Shown piece by piece: positions 10,600-21,888 of a stretch of DNA of 64,000 nt. The translations under genes were made by a program, and so were the position numbers. Position 1 is the first letter of the stretch, and each line of letters begins with the position of its first letter. Location: NCBI GenBank assembly GCA_905116865.2, contig CAJHNH020006890.1, positions 124,001-188,000 of the forward strand. Direction: 5' to 3'. Source of the stretch: Candidula unifasciata. Taxonomy: Eukaryota > Mollusca > Gastropoda > Stylommatophora > Geomitridae. The notes under the pieces are model-generated. The model was given only the letters and a program-made list of their open reading frames with translations. It had not been told where the DNA came from and made no database searches.

Positions 10600-11530
10600 A
10601 GTCATTTTATTCTTGTATCATTTGTGGAGTGGGAGACTGCTGGCTTGTAAAATATGGGAATCAAATTGTGACCAACAAAAAATTAAAATAACAGCCAGAA
10701 ATGTAACCTATGTTAGGAGACTTGTCTAATAGCTGCAGGTTGAAATACTGATTACAAATGGGCAAACATACTGAAATATATCTGATTATAATGTGGTTAG
10801 TTTTTTGTTGTTGTTGCTATAATTGTATATCCTTGAAACATATGTACATGACCTGTTTTGGCCCTGAAGGGTTTATAGAAGAAGTTGAAGTAAACACTGA
10901 TCATCACTTGAAATAATGTGTGACGCAAAGTTTTGGACAGTAGTGAGCCGATAATTTTAAAAAAAAAATTAGATCTTTTTTTTTTCTATTGTCTCTTATT
11001 TTCTATTAAAATGTTCAGTACCATATTTACAAACATTTTAATGTTACACTTTTTCTCATGCTTTGCACCAAATGAGCTTTCGTAACATGAATGCTACATT
11101 CTATACTAAGAGATCACTGATGATAAAAATTTATAAATGATTAAATCTTCACCATGCAGGTAGATTATAATCATTTGTAAATTAAATCTTTTTTGGGTGT
11201 GTTTCTGTAACAAGCTAAGCATAGTAAGTTGATAAGTGATAGTTTCGTAAAAAGAGCTGCACACACAACATAAAAAAGAATGCTTTGGATTTATCAGGTC
11301 TGAAAAACTGCATGTGGGTGATAAGCTGGACATTATGTTGTGCTGAATCCAGTGCACTGCTAAAACTCAGCAGTTTCATTGTTCTGTTAAATTCACAGCA
11401 TTTGTTTCCACTATTTGACTGCTGCCGTCTCTCGCATGCATACTGTTAACACAATGGTTACCTTTTACTGTGTAGCACTTAAAATGACTGCCATAAGATT
11501 TTTGACATGATTAATATACAGCATATGATA
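10600..11530. other. Intergenic sequence, nothing recognised
   Basis: AT-rich sequence downstream of RPL24, between the two convergent host genes. No exon, repeat or transposon terminus is recognised. Confidence 0.4.
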
Positions 11531-11531
11531 A

Positions 11532-11690
11532 GCTAAGTCGATAAGGTGCTTTCAAATCGAGCTGCAACCCGCGGTCGGTGTTCGAAGCTCAGCGCCTCTT
11601 GGAATATGGGTACCAGAGTTGACACTCTGGGGGTAAATGGAGGAATGTCGCTGTAGCTACAGTTACGTGCGAACGGTGACACAGGCGGAC
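11532..11690 (+). mobile_element. Possible tRNA-derived SINE head
   Basis: AAGCTAAGTCGATAAGGTGC resembles an A box region, and CGGTGTTCGAAGCTC resembles a pol III B box about 40 bp later. The body (TACCAGAGTTGACACTCTGG) was not seen elsewhere. Confidence 0.35.
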
Positions 11691-12359
11691 AATTTTTATC
11701 TGGTGGCAGAGCACTTATGGTTTACAGGGTTCGTAGTGGATCGGGAAATTACCGGGATTTTTTTCGTTGACCTTGAACCGTGAATTTTAGCTTATAAAAG
11801 ACATTCCGACCTTGAAAAGCCGTGAATTTTGACAGCGGCAATGAAATCGTCAGAAATCCTGTGTTTCTCAGCACAGGCAATTTTGGGGGAGCCATTTGGC
11901 TTTTTTTGGCCATTTGGCTAGTTTTTGGCTACTTTCGTTGTATGGTCGTTTCAGGTGTGAGGGCAGCTGATTATTGGCTATTTTCAGTCGAAATGGCTTG
12001 TTAAAGGCCAGGGGAGGGCGGGCTGTGTTGCAGATCATGAATACATGCAGACAGCAGCGGTGTGGCATGGGGCGGGAAGTAGCAGATTCCGTCTCGCGCA
12101 TGTGTGTGTGTGCCTTTGTTTCTAGCAAGTCCGGCAGAATGAACAGTAAAAATCGTTTATGGCCGTGGTTTCTAGAAAGGATTACATTGGGAGATGGTGG
12201 ATTCGGTTCAGTTGTATTTATAGAGTCGCCGTGGTGGGGGCTAAGCACGGCCTTCTCTATTAATTAGAGATGGCATTGGGGCTAAGCAAAGTGACTGCAG
12301 CTGGATTTCCCAGTTCTATTTTTGGCCTGGATTTATCTTTACAGTGTGTTTGGTGATCA

Positions 12360-14520
12360 GTATTGTAATTCCCCGAGATTCCCTCTTCTGTTGTCTCACC
12401 TCTCTCTCTCTCTTCCCTCCCTCTTTCACTCTTCTACCTATTGCTCCTTCCTTCCCGTCTCCTGCATTGTCTCTAACCCTCCCTTCTGATCTTCATCATC
12501 TTCTCTTTCTCTCTATCTTACCTTTTACTCTTTCATTTCCTGTCCCCCTCCCCCTTTTTCCTATTTTATTTCTTGTCTAAATGTTTAGTAAATGTGCGGC
12601 TCCATAACTCTTCCTAACAACTCAAGTACACAGGAAGTTGTATTGGGGGGGGGGGGGGGGGGGGCATTCTGTGTGAACATGGTGGATATTTTCTTTTGAT
12701 GTGTTTGTTTTCCTAGCGGCCTTAATCTCTGTCCATTTCCCTTCCCGCCCCCTCACATTTTGTCCTACCTGTTCCTCACTCTCTGCCTGTCTGTGTCACT
12801 GCTTTCCTCTCTCTCTTTCTCTTTGTATTTGCCACTCTCCCTCTCTCTCTTTCTTTCTCCATACCTTCAGTTGGTGTAGAAGGTTATGTGTTGCCTAGTG
12901 CAGAACATTTCATGTCCACCATTCCCCCCTCCCACACATTAAATATATGTGTACTTTTAAAAACACATTTGCCGTCACACCCCCCCCCCCCTTTTTTTTT
13001 TTTCTCCTCCCACATTGATGACACCTAGGGGAGGGAGTGCACCCCTTCCTGCTACCTTCTTCCTTCTATATCTCATCTTATTTCTTACTCCCTTCTTTCT
13101 CTCCCTGTCTCATTCCCACTTTATTTTCTTAAACTTTATTCTCTCACCTCCTCTGTCTCACCCTTACCACCTCAGCCTTCTACACCACTTACCACCACCT
13201 CCTCTCTCCCCTCCTTTCTGTAATTGGAAAACCAGAAATAAAACAGTCCACTGCTGCCCTGACCTATTTATGTGTCTGACCTATTTATGTGTGTGGGTAA
13301 ACTTCTCTATTTTCCACCAGTGGTGGGTTGGGATCCCCTGGACTTTTTTTTTCTTCATAAAATGACCTTGGCTCTCAGGTCACCAGCCTTAAGTGTCAGA
13401 AATTGAATTATTGTTGTCACACACAGATATGACAAGCAAGGGGCAGTAGGGGTTAGCACTGTTGTTTTTGGACCACGGCCACATTCACATTGGGAGAGGG
13501 TAGGAACTGGAAAAGTGGCCTCACTTAGAGATTTCCTAATTCTATTTTTGGCACTCATTGTTCTTACACCCCCACCCCCACAACCGTGTCTTACCTTTCT
13601 TCTCTCACCCCTTCTCTTTCCTTTGATCTTCTACTATTCTCCTTTCTCTCTCCATTCTTCCTCTCTTCCTTTCCTTGCCCTTTCTCCTGTCCCATCTCTT
13701 CTTTGTCTCCTCTCCAACCTGTCTTTTCATTTTCTCTAGTTGTCCTTACCCGCTCCCCTCTCTCATTCTCTCCCCCCCCCCCATTTTTTACTGGTTCATC
13801 TGCGTATTTTTTTGCCCCATAACTCTTTTCCTAGTGGTTGTGCCCACTACACTTGAAATTGTGTGGGGGGGGGGGGAGTAGGTGGCTGTTTTTTTTCTTT
13901 GATGTATCTTGTCTCCCTTCCTGCCCCTCTCTCTTAATCTGTGTTTGTCACTGCCTTCCTTATCCACCTCTCTCTCTCTCTCTCTCTTGCTTTATGTCTG
14001 TTTGCCTCCCTTCATCACTTCCTCTTTGTATACCTCCCTCCCATTCTCCTGTTCTGCCTTTTTTCTCTTTCTTTGGTTCTCTCCCTCTGTCTGCTTGCCT
14101 CTCTGTGCTGTCCCTTTGTCTCTCTCTCCTTTATGTCTACATCTCTCTCTGCTTGCATCTGCTTCTCACCCTGTCCGTTCTCTCTCCCTCTGTCTCCCTT
14201 CTTTCAACTCTTTGTCATATTTTCCTCCTTCCATATCTCTGTTTCGTTCCCTTTTTCCTTCTCTTTTCATCTGCCCATCTCTGTATCTGCATTCCCTCTT
14301 TCTGTATTTGTCTCCCTCTCTGTCTTTCGCTGTCCCTTCCCCACTTTTCCTCATCATGTCTCCATCCCTCCCTCTCATTTTTCCCTCCTTCCCCAGACTT
14401 CTTTTCCTTCTTTTCTCTACCTTCATCTGTCTATCTTTACACTGTCTCTCCCAGCCTACCTCAGCATGTGTCTTCCTCTCTCTTCATGACTCTCTCTCTC
14501 TCCCCTAACCCTCTCAGGTA
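12360..14520. repeat. Pyrimidine-rich (CT-rich) low-complexity block with internal duplication
   Basis: Most of this ~2.1-kb block is C and T on the + strand, broken by G runs near 12643-12664 and 13865-13876. Two parts look like copies about 1.2 kb apart: each has a TTCTATTTTTGG segment, then CT-rich sequence, then ATAACTCTT, a G run, and a TTTTCTTTTGATGT-like stretch (12310-12720 and 13530-13930). Long open frames in this block are caused by the base bias and are not genes. Confidence 0.85.
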
Positions 14521-14589
14521 CCAGGTCTAGAACAGACAGGACTTCAGTTTGCTGCCCTCTACCACCAAGCCCTAAAAAAAAATTTCAAA

Positions 14590-14712
14590 CACTATATCAA
14601 GCACAGGATATAAGTGACTCCTAGAGTATAAAAAAGTACATGAGGCGGGAGGGCTGGTGAGAGACCGAGGTTTTTTTGTCAGGACAAAGGAAATGCTACA
14701 TGATGATGATAT
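14590..14712 (+). mobile_element. RTE-like retrotransposon 3' end (F3), ATG-repeat tail
   Basis: GCACAGGATATAAGTGACTCC and GAGGCGGGAG...GAGAGACCGAG match the 3' end at about 52780-52930. The fragment ends in ACATGATGATGATAT, a degraded ATG-repeat tail. Confidence 0.65.
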
Positions 14713-14899
14713 CTGTGCTGGTATACTAACACATGTGGCACAAGTGAAGTACCTTGTGTGCTCAGTACACCCTTGAACAAGGCAAAAATCTTGTTTCAGT
14801 ATTACACCGAGACAACCTTGAAAAAAACTAAGGAGACCTTGAAAAAGACCTTGAAAAGCCTTGAAATTGATTGGTAAATTTGGCTATGAACCCTGGTGA

Positions 14900-15735
14900 A
14901 GGACAAATATCTATGCCCTCAGGCCAAGTAAGTAAAGTAAAGGACAGATGTCCTCAAGCCAAATAAGTAAAGTGAAGGACCATTTTCAACATGGGACATA
15001 TGATACTAGACTCATTTTTATAGAAACTCATCAGCCCCCTCTGAGCAACCAGAAAGCAATGGCGAACAACTGGGCATAAATTTGCCTAGAGAAATCACAC
15101 AACAGCCAGGGGCTGCTGGGGTTGGTTCTGTAAAGGATACGCAACTAACCTAACCATCAGCCCCCAATAAGTCATGTGATCGACATGATGCAGACTGCTT
15201 GCACTTTCCAGGATATTTCCTGCTACCCATTTTCATTTGAGTCCACCTGGGAGCTAAGATCATACAAGTTAAATCTGCCCCAGGCGGGTTCTCAATAAAG
15301 TTTTCATGCAGATAGCATGGGGAAAGTCAAAGCATTATAAGGAGGGAGTGACCAATCCACTTCATCTACTTTCCTTTCTAGATCGTTTGCATGTGACCCC
15401 TGCACTGTAGTGGAAAGAAAAAACAATTCTGTCACTACTGGAGTTTCCATGAGGTACACAGGACTTGACTAACAAGAACACCAATTAATGTGACAACATA
15501 TTGACAAATGCTACACACATGAGGTACACAGGACTTGACTATCAAGAACACCCAGAAGTGCAAGGGGATCCGATGTTATATGCGTGTGAAATGACAATAA
15601 GCATTTCAAACATTCATCATGGCCGAGGTGTGGTTTCTGAGAAGAGTGCCAAAAATATGGAAGGATAGAAAAGCAAATGAAGCAGTCCTCATGGAGACAG
15701 ATAAAAGTAGTCAACTTTAAACAATTAGTCGTAGA
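14900..15735. other. Intergenic sequence with a short local duplication
   Basis: GAGGTACACAGGACTTGACT followed by A(A/T)CAAGAACACC occurs at about 15451 and again at about 15521. Nothing else is recognised. Confidence 0.4.
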
Positions 15736-15739
15736 CAGT

Positions 15740-15962
15740 CAATGATTTGGGACATATAATGAGAAGGAATGGATCTGAGAACTTTGTAACAACTGCAAGA
15801 TTGCTGGAAGAAAGCAAGAAAAAGGCAAACAGATAAATACTTGGATGACCTCACCAGATGGATGGGGTGAGACTAAAACATTGAACTAGTCCATGATTCT
15901 GGTGATCTTGTGAGGTGATGAAATACGACTGCCTACCAGCATGGCACATGATGATGATGATA
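15740..15962 (+). mobile_element. RTE-like retrotransposon 3' end (F3)
   Basis: The decayed frame reads GHIMRRNGSENFVTT and then a DGV...W...-type end, characteristic of the C-terminus of RTE-like endonuclease/reverse transcriptases. It terminates in an ATGATGATGATGAT repeat tail. Confidence 0.6.
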
Positions 15963-16123
15963 ATGACAGGACAGTAATTAATGCTATATTCAAGCCCTTG
16001 TTACACAAGGCTAGCATCTGTATACAGTAACTTTGACTATACGTTTCTATTTTGTCCTGGTTATAGATGTAAAATATCTTCTTTGCATGTGTGCTAACAG
16101 TAAAATTTCGCCAAAACCTGGAA

Positions 16124-17134
16124 TTAACACTCAGGGGGTTTAGCATTGAGGCCCAAGGGGTGATAATGCACTTTTTTAATTTCACAAGTGTAACACATTA
16201 AAACAGACCATGCTAATTCAATTGCCGCACAACATACACATATTATACATCAAAGTGACCAGGGATTGTTGAGGAATAATTTTAGAATACAGTAACAATA
16301 AATAATTGTGTTAGTAGTTAAATAAAATTAACAAATTTCCATTTACCAACATGGCACTCAAGGTAAATTGGTTAAAATATATCCAAAATGAATAACAAAT
16401 GAATATGAACCACTTAGTAATGTATAAGTAAAATATAAACCCAGTCTATACATTAGATTTTGTTCCAGAGAATCTTTTGAAGCATTATAACAGAGCAACA
16501 TTATTTGGTAAAGAAAGCTGACTCCCAAAACAATAAATATCTTCACACAAAACAATGTTTATAAAACACTCAATTTGCGTGCAATTTTGTGACTATTTTT
16601 CTAAATAATAAGGGGAATAGCACTAGAACTGACAGTAAAGAAAATCGTCTTTTCACTAATGATTATTCTATTGTGCCAGCTGGCTTTGCTATTGTTGTAC
16701 TCTTCGTGTGAGCTACACATGAGATACATCACTCCTCAAAGTTTGACTCTATTTAGTGACTGAAAAATGTCTAATTCACAACGTTATCTATCTAACTTTG
16801 AATAAATCTTTAAAAAAAAACATACTTTATTTAAGTTTTTAGCTTCTAAAGCCGTAAATCATGTTGGCATGCATGTAGAATACTGCTTGGCGGCCATATT
16901 ATTTTTAAACAAACACTTAGTATCTCTGCTATGTTTTTGGCTTTCAAACCACACGTTTAAATGAACGCGCCTGATATCAGACACAAAGAACTAGAAAGAA
17001 AGTTTAAATTGAGCAGTCCGCGTTTTATTATGGGTCAGTGGCAGATTAAAAACCTTCACTTGTCACGTGTCGATTGGGGCGCCTGGTTGTAACAAATTAG
17101 CGCGTGATGCATTCCATGGGGCTCAAAGAGGTAA
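16124..17134 (+). mobile_element. TTAA MITE family, split or long copy
   Basis: The left terminus (TTAACACTCAGGGGGTTTAG...GGCCCAAGGGGT, 16124-16163) and a right terminus (GATGCATTCCATGGGGCTCAAAGAGG, ending about 17131) match the two halves of the MITE seen at 20555-20700. About 900 bp of AT-rich sequence lies between them. This is either a MITE split by another insertion or a longer family member. Confidence 0.45.
17024..17029 (-). terminator. Possible polyadenylation signal of the SPRY gene
   Basis: On the - strand this is AATAAA, about 415 bp after the stop codon at 17443. It is the nearest canonical signal I noticed; use of it is inference. Confidence 0.3.
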
Positions 17135-17442
17135 TTCTTTCACTCGGAAGGGTTTGCAGCTGTTGCCCAAGAGGGACATTACACAAGATGGAAACAAATA
17201 ATGAGTATGTTAGCTTATATTCAGCATTTACTGTGCTAATTAGTAATTAGCTAACAAGGTTTTTTTTTTTTAAGTATGTCTAGTTTAAATGGAAGATGTG
17301 TGCTTACACACAATATTTTGGTACAGGCAATTGTTGGGAACGAAAGTGTGAAACTATTTCAGCATCACATGAACATTCAGGACATCTTGCTCCTAACAAG
17401 AGAAAAGCAGCATCATGTGTGTATTAACCTTGCTTTCGTGAT

Positions 17443-17831
17443 TTACACAAGCACACAGCTGACTGAACTCCTGTGATCATGTGAAATTCTGATCGAAGGC
17501 CTTTTTAACTGTTTAAATGCTGAGCCCTTAACGATTTTCCCCATCATGTTTGCCTGTCTGTTCTCCGTAACTGCGATGCCTGTTATTGTATTATCCAACT
17601 GATTTAAACATTCTGACTGCAAGCCATCTTGCTTTTTGGTTTCCTTCTGGGGAAGAGGTCTGAACAAAGCAATGCCTGTGAGCTCTGAGACAGGATCACC
17701 TCCAGCTCTTAGAACAGCTGCTTCTCTCTCCATGAACTGTTTAGCTTCGGTGACTAGGATGTCTGCATCCTCCTTGCTGATTGGATTATGTGTGATGTAG
17801 GTAGCATTAAATTCCATGGTCACTTCATTTA
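17443..17831 (-). CDS. Multi-SPRY protein, exon 14 (last coding exon)
   Basis: The terminal exon follows a TTTCCTTCCTCAG acceptor. Joined to exon 13 it completes the leucine codon (T|TA) and continues NEVTMEFNATYI, which closes the fourth SPRY-like unit. About 100 residues outside the SPRY fold follow, starting SKEDADILVTEAKQFMERE and containing PVSELTGIALFRPLP. The protein ends ...SVSCVLV, then TAA. The C-terminal CVLV has the spacing of a CaaX prenylation box, but that is only a pattern match. The frame is open for 129 codons and matches the phase of the preceding exon. Confidence 0.75.
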
Positions 17832-18069
17832 CTGAGGAAGGAAAACAATATGCTTGTTGGGAGTGTAGTTAAAGGGTTTACATGTTGCATTTAAATGGTG
17901 AAGTTAATCTTAAAGCAGATGGAGCTCTTGAGTTGGTAGACAATAGGGCTTCACCCATACTAGGTTAATTTGTTACCTTTTTTAATGCCTTTCTTCCCCA
18001 ATGAAACCAGACTTATTTTATGAAGCTGAAGCAAATCAGTAGGTTTATTTTGTATGAACATATCTCAGG

Positions 18070-18240
18070 TCATTTTCAAACCAAAACCCAGCCTTAAATG
18101 AGTACCAGGATGGCTGTCCTGGGCAAGTAAAGCTGGCCAGGGTAATGCTGACCACATTGCCCACCTAGTGCTGACTGGTCTGTAAAAATATGGGTGCTCT
18201 TCCTATTTGCCTGAAGCACCTAGGGCGTAAAAAGGGATCT
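18070..18240 (+). mobile_element. SINE body fragment (tRNA-SINE family of 30345-30620)
   Basis: CCCAGCCTTAAATGAGTACCAG, then GGGCAAGTAAAGCTGGCCAGGG and GTGCTGACTGGTCTGTAAA, match the body of the SINE at 30345-30620. The tRNA-like head is missing or decayed. Confidence 0.6.
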
Positions 18241-18886
18241 TTACTTTTACTCTACTTTATATTTAAACCCGAACAACTCTGCTGGCATATGGGTTCGAGT
18301 GTTACAATGGCTGAACACATTACAATAAGCCTGTATAATAGTGACACTTGACTTCTGATTTGTAGATGGTAACTAATCTGATCTGATATTGTTAGAAGGC
18401 TTTTTACAAATAAGTAAATGATGGCATTAGACAAAAAATTGACATGTTTTTGGTTGTTTATTATATATGCCTCCTAGGCATTTTCACCATCCTTGGACCA
18501 TTATACATCAAAGAGCTGGCAATCTATTCCTCCATTCCATTCTGGGGTGGAATTAGTCTTGTGCCTCTCTCGTCAACAGTCACCTTAGGGTTTAATACCA
18601 AACTACCGAATGTAAAAATCACATGCGTGAGGGCCACTACTTAAGATAATAAGAAATGGCACCTAGCTAAATTTTGTGAAAAAGGTATGTTATCTCAGTC
18701 GACGTCTTTGCACACTGGGAACCCCTATGCTCAGTCCTCTGATGCAGCAGCCACTTCAAGGTACCTCTGCTGATTGTTCCTATGTGGAGTTGGTAATATT
18801 ATCTCATGTATTTACCTTGAAGATGACAGAGACATGCTTCACCAAGTTTAACTCCTCAGTTATGCAGATCCAGGTAAACCGTGACT

Positions 18887-19180
18887 TTAGAATGCTTTCA
18901 ACCCATTCGGAGCGTAAACTCTCTGTAGCGATTTTCTAGCGATGTTCATAAAGTCTGAAAAAATTACCGCATATTTGGTTGCTTGTTCTGCTACCCATGT
19001 GAGAGCTCTGGAAGCAGCGGTTATCTCCATGTTCATTCTTGACGTAGTTGTCTGGTTAGAACAGCTTTTCTCTCTTATTGTTATCCCCATCCTTTGTGCT
19101 GTGTATGCCCATGCCGATCTTGATCCGCACCTCACGGACCCATGTGTGTAAAGGAAGACATTGTCTGGGCATGAATGCTG
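18887..19180 (-). mobile_element. RNase H fragment of an F1 non-LTR retrotransposon
   Basis: This RNase H-like frame has LYTHGSVRCGSRSAWAYTAQ, MNMEITAASRALTWV and VIFSDFM. The first catalytic Asp (TDG) is replaced by His, and the 3' part is missing. It is a dead fragment of the family seen at 43844-45701 and 53000-53772. Confidence 0.7.
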
Positions 19181-19316
19181 ATTAATCATTGCCCTAATCT
19201 GTGAAGATGCTTACTACTTCGATTTCACCTACATCTAAGATTTCTGTTTCACTTGTTACCCACGCACACACACATGCACACACAAAAGAGCGAGAAGAAT
19301 ATGGTCATGCACTTAC

Positions 19317-19499
19317 ATCCTGAAGGTAAGACAACCAGTGGGTAGAACCCTCCCGGAGGTTGGTAGACGACTCTGACCAGCAGAATCTTGCGGTTAACTG
19401 TCAGATAACAGATGACCAGTTGTTCCTCATGGTCAAGAGAGTCATCTATGTACAACAAACCCCAGCCCACAAGGTCACCGACCTGCACCAGACTGCTGG
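19317..19499 (-). CDS. Multi-SPRY protein, exon 13 (fourth SPRY-like unit, C-terminal half)
   Basis: This 183-bp exon lies between an ACTACAAG acceptor and a strong GGAT|GTAAGT donor. It encodes SSLVQVGDLVGWGLLY, a spacer, QLVICYLTVNRKILL and GGFYPLVVLPSG. The GDLVGWG and GFYPLVVL elements correspond to the GDVIGCG and LYPVVGL strands at the end of SPRY domains. It is the counterpart of exon 6 (37015-37212). Phase is 1 on both sides. Confidence 0.82.
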
Positions 19500-19591
19500 C
19501 TTGTAGTTGGACGGAGAATACAACATCAATCATATATTATTGCTAATGTATGTTTAATAATAAAAATCATAATAATAATTTTCAAATTCCC

Positions 19592-19595
19592 GCCC

Positions 19596-19626
<31 letters not shown>

Positions 19627-19632
19627 AAAACA
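19592..19632. repeat. Poly-C / poly-A tract
   Basis: A pure C run of about 25 bp is followed by an A run of about 14 bp. Confidence 0.95.
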
Positions 19633-20009
19633 CAACCAGTTCATTAATTTGTCACTTTCTAACAACTAACTGGCAACTCTTAGCTGAGCCTCACTTGGCA
19701 AATATAGAGGTTCATGTCTGGCCACTTCTTGAAGCTATATGTGTTGACCTGTGCTATTTGATTCTACATTTTAGCAGCCTTAGACTTGTTTCATCCCTTG
19801 CTTTACTTTTCTTACAATTATTTTTCTGGCATTGTCATGTTCTCTTAACATATTTAAGTGCAGTTGTGCTCTTCAACTCTTTCTGTACCAAACAGTTCAT
19901 AGTGGTCCCCTGACATGTCCAAAGAAAGTACACTGTAGCAATTTTATTTTGTAACTGAAAAATGTAATACTTTTCAAAATTTTCCTAAGACTCAGTTCTG
20001 CCTTTCAGC

Positions 20010-20845
20010 ATCAGGCTTTGAAAAGGCATCCTGAGCCTTTGGTTGTGCTCTGAAGATGCTGGTACCGACAGCCTCAAATATTCCACCCATCTACAGATGC
20101 AACAAGCTTATGGGAATAATTGTTTATCTTGTGCACAAATTTTCAAATGATTCAAAAGTGGTGTGGAAAGGATTACTAATGTACCTATATCTGGACGCCA
20201 AATTTCTGTTCGTAATGATGAACTGATTGCAAAGGTCAGAGAACGTATACAAGAAGATCACTGTTTTATTGTGAGGATGATGCAGATAAATCTGGTGTTA
20301 ACAGAGAGACCATGCATAACATTTTAGTGTAAGATTTTGGCAAGAAAAAAGTTGCTTGCCGGTTTATACCACATTTGTTGCCTGATGACCAAAAACATCA
20401 GCGGGTTGAGTACTCAAGAGACATCATCAAAATAAGAATTGATGTCCAAAAAAAGAAATGTGTGTTCTCAGCCTTCCACCCTTTCCCTCAGATTTGTATC
20501 CCTGTGATTATTTTGTATTCCCAAAATTAAAGTTACGATTGAAAGTACGCTTCTTTAACTCTTTGAGTCCCAGGGGGCTTAGCATTAGAGGCCCAAAGGG
20601 TTGTCAAGAGAGAAGTAAAATGAGAGCATCTTGCGTTCACTGGGCCCCTAGGCAGGAACCAATGAATGTATGATGCGTTCCTTGGGACTCAAAGATTTAA
20701 CAATATTGATGACATCCAAAGAGCCATAACAACAGAAGAACTACAGAGGTCGTTCAAGTGTTTGTTAGATCATACCACTTGCTGTATCAATGCACAAGGG
20801 GCTTACTTTGAATCAGATACAGGTTATATCTTCAGCTAGTAATTA
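20010..20845 (+). pseudogene. Mariner/Tc1-type transposase relic, interrupted by a MITE
   Basis: Degenerate frames read FQKWCGKD, DELIAKVRERIQEDH, HNILV, RFIPHLLPDDQK and then P(F)PSDLYPCDYFVFPKLK, the mariner ..YSPDLAPCDFFLFPKLK signature around the second catalytic Asp. The C-terminal part (DIQRAITTEELQRSF...DAQGAYFES-like) follows the MITE at 20555-20700. Several frameshifts and stops are present, so the element is dead. Its terminal inverted repeats were not identified. Confidence 0.75.
20555..20700 (+). mobile_element. TTAA-flanked MITE, copy 2 (inside mariner relic)
   Basis: The element begins TTAACTCTTTGAGTCCCAGG and ends TTGGGACTCAAAGATTTAA, so the terminal inverted repeat is about 14 bp and TTAA is present on both sides. 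It interrupts the mariner relic between its FPKLK region and its C-terminal region, so it is younger than the mariner insertion. Confidence 0.85.
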
Positions 20846-20849
20846 TTTT

Positions 20850-21620
20850 AATTTTCATGGAATTAGTCTCATTACTTTATTGTTGGACCTTGTAATTGAG
20901 ACTACATTCCTCATTTTAAATGACATTGTAAAGGACAGTACATACTTTGATCAACTGCCCAGAACCTGAGATAGTCCAACTTGAGGCAGGATTTAGGAGG
21001 AGGTTCCAATGGTGTTGCTGTTGATAAGATAATTGCAGGCGGGAGGAAATGGCTGCTGAAGTGTTTAGTGAGACGCACCTCAAAGTGATTGAAACCTGGT
21101 TGAGAATGTGGGCCATTAGATTTCAGTCCAGGTTAAGTGAATATACATGAGTCCATATATCCTGTGTGTGTGATAATAATAATCATTACTTAAGAACATT
21201 ATAAAACTATATAAACTCTGCTGTGTCTGCTGTTTAACTAAAATATTTTTTCCAACTTGATTTCTTGTACATTAAGATGTTTTCACGAACTGACCAATGG
21301 CAGTTTTTGAAACTGGAAAACCATCAACCAATGACAGAAAAGTATTTAGCACAAATGTTACAGTATTCCCTAAACAGGCACAGTTCAATTACATCTAAAA
21401 TGAAATAAATCAAATGAGTGAGTTGAAAAAAAAAATTAAATTGAAGTTACAATTTTAAAAAAGGCTTAAGCTCTCCCACCAAAAACTGTGTTGACATATC
21501 CTTAAAATATTTACTAATTATACTATAATAGAACCTTAGAAAGAAATAAGCAGCTAAGACTTTAAACAAAAAGTTGAAACACCACTGAATACAAAACAGT
21601 CACTTTGTTTAAAACTAACG
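20850..21620. other. Intron sequence, nothing recognised
   Basis: No exon, transposon or repeat is recognised between the mariner relic and exon 12 of the SPRY gene. Confidence 0.35.
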
Positions 21621-21626
21621 AAATAC

Positions 21627-21737
21627 CTTTGTGAAGACTATATGGTGCTTGTATGGCAACAGGTGCATGATGGTCTTTGACATAAACAGTGTTGGTTCTG
21701 TGATCCACTGTTGACCCAGCTGGAAGACACCAGTGTT
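21627..21737 (-). CDS. Multi-SPRY protein, exon 12 (fourth SPRY-like unit, middle)
   Basis: This 111-bp exon lies between an AATCTAG acceptor and a CACAAAG|GTATTT donor. In the phase used by its neighbours (1/1) it reads HWCLPAGSTVDHRTNTVY and APVAIQAPYSLHK, and its last base joins exon 13 to give HKASSLVQVGDLVG. The other frames have stops or lose the SPRY continuity. The preceding exon is not certain, because exon 11 ends in a different phase. Confidence 0.6.
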
Positions 21738-21888
21738 CTAGATTGATCTGTTATGGAATGTAATTAATAATGATATGACACTAAACTGTTTCCACATGTA
21801 ACACTCTGTTCCCACCCCACTCTCCTTTTCTGAGTTGTTACCTGCAGATTTGACTCACCCCTGCGATCTTATTCTGAATGGCAAACTA

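Larger units (their letters stand above)
11725..14895. mobile_element. Possible hAT-like element with CAGGGTTCRTAG termini
   Basis: The left end begins CAGGGTTCGTAG (11725) and the right end, on the opposite strand, begins CAGGGTTCATAG (14895). Both are followed by sequence with repeated CCTTGAAAAG-type motifs (11765-11820 and 14810-14870). Such CAGGG-type termini suit the hAT superfamily. No transposase is visible, and the immediately flanking 8 bp do not match. The interior is mainly the pyrimidine-rich block. The two ends could also be separate fragments. Confidence 0.4.

Noticed and set aside
11868..12267. Overlapping open frames on both strands near 12 kb
   Set aside because: No family resemblance and no splice sites. 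They lie just inside the hAT-like left terminus.
13838..14530. A long serine/leucine/cysteine-rich open frame (~230 codons) and others in the CT-rich block
   Set aside because: Pyrimidine-only sequence has almost no stop codons. All three forward frames are open with similar composition, so there is no sign of selection for protein.
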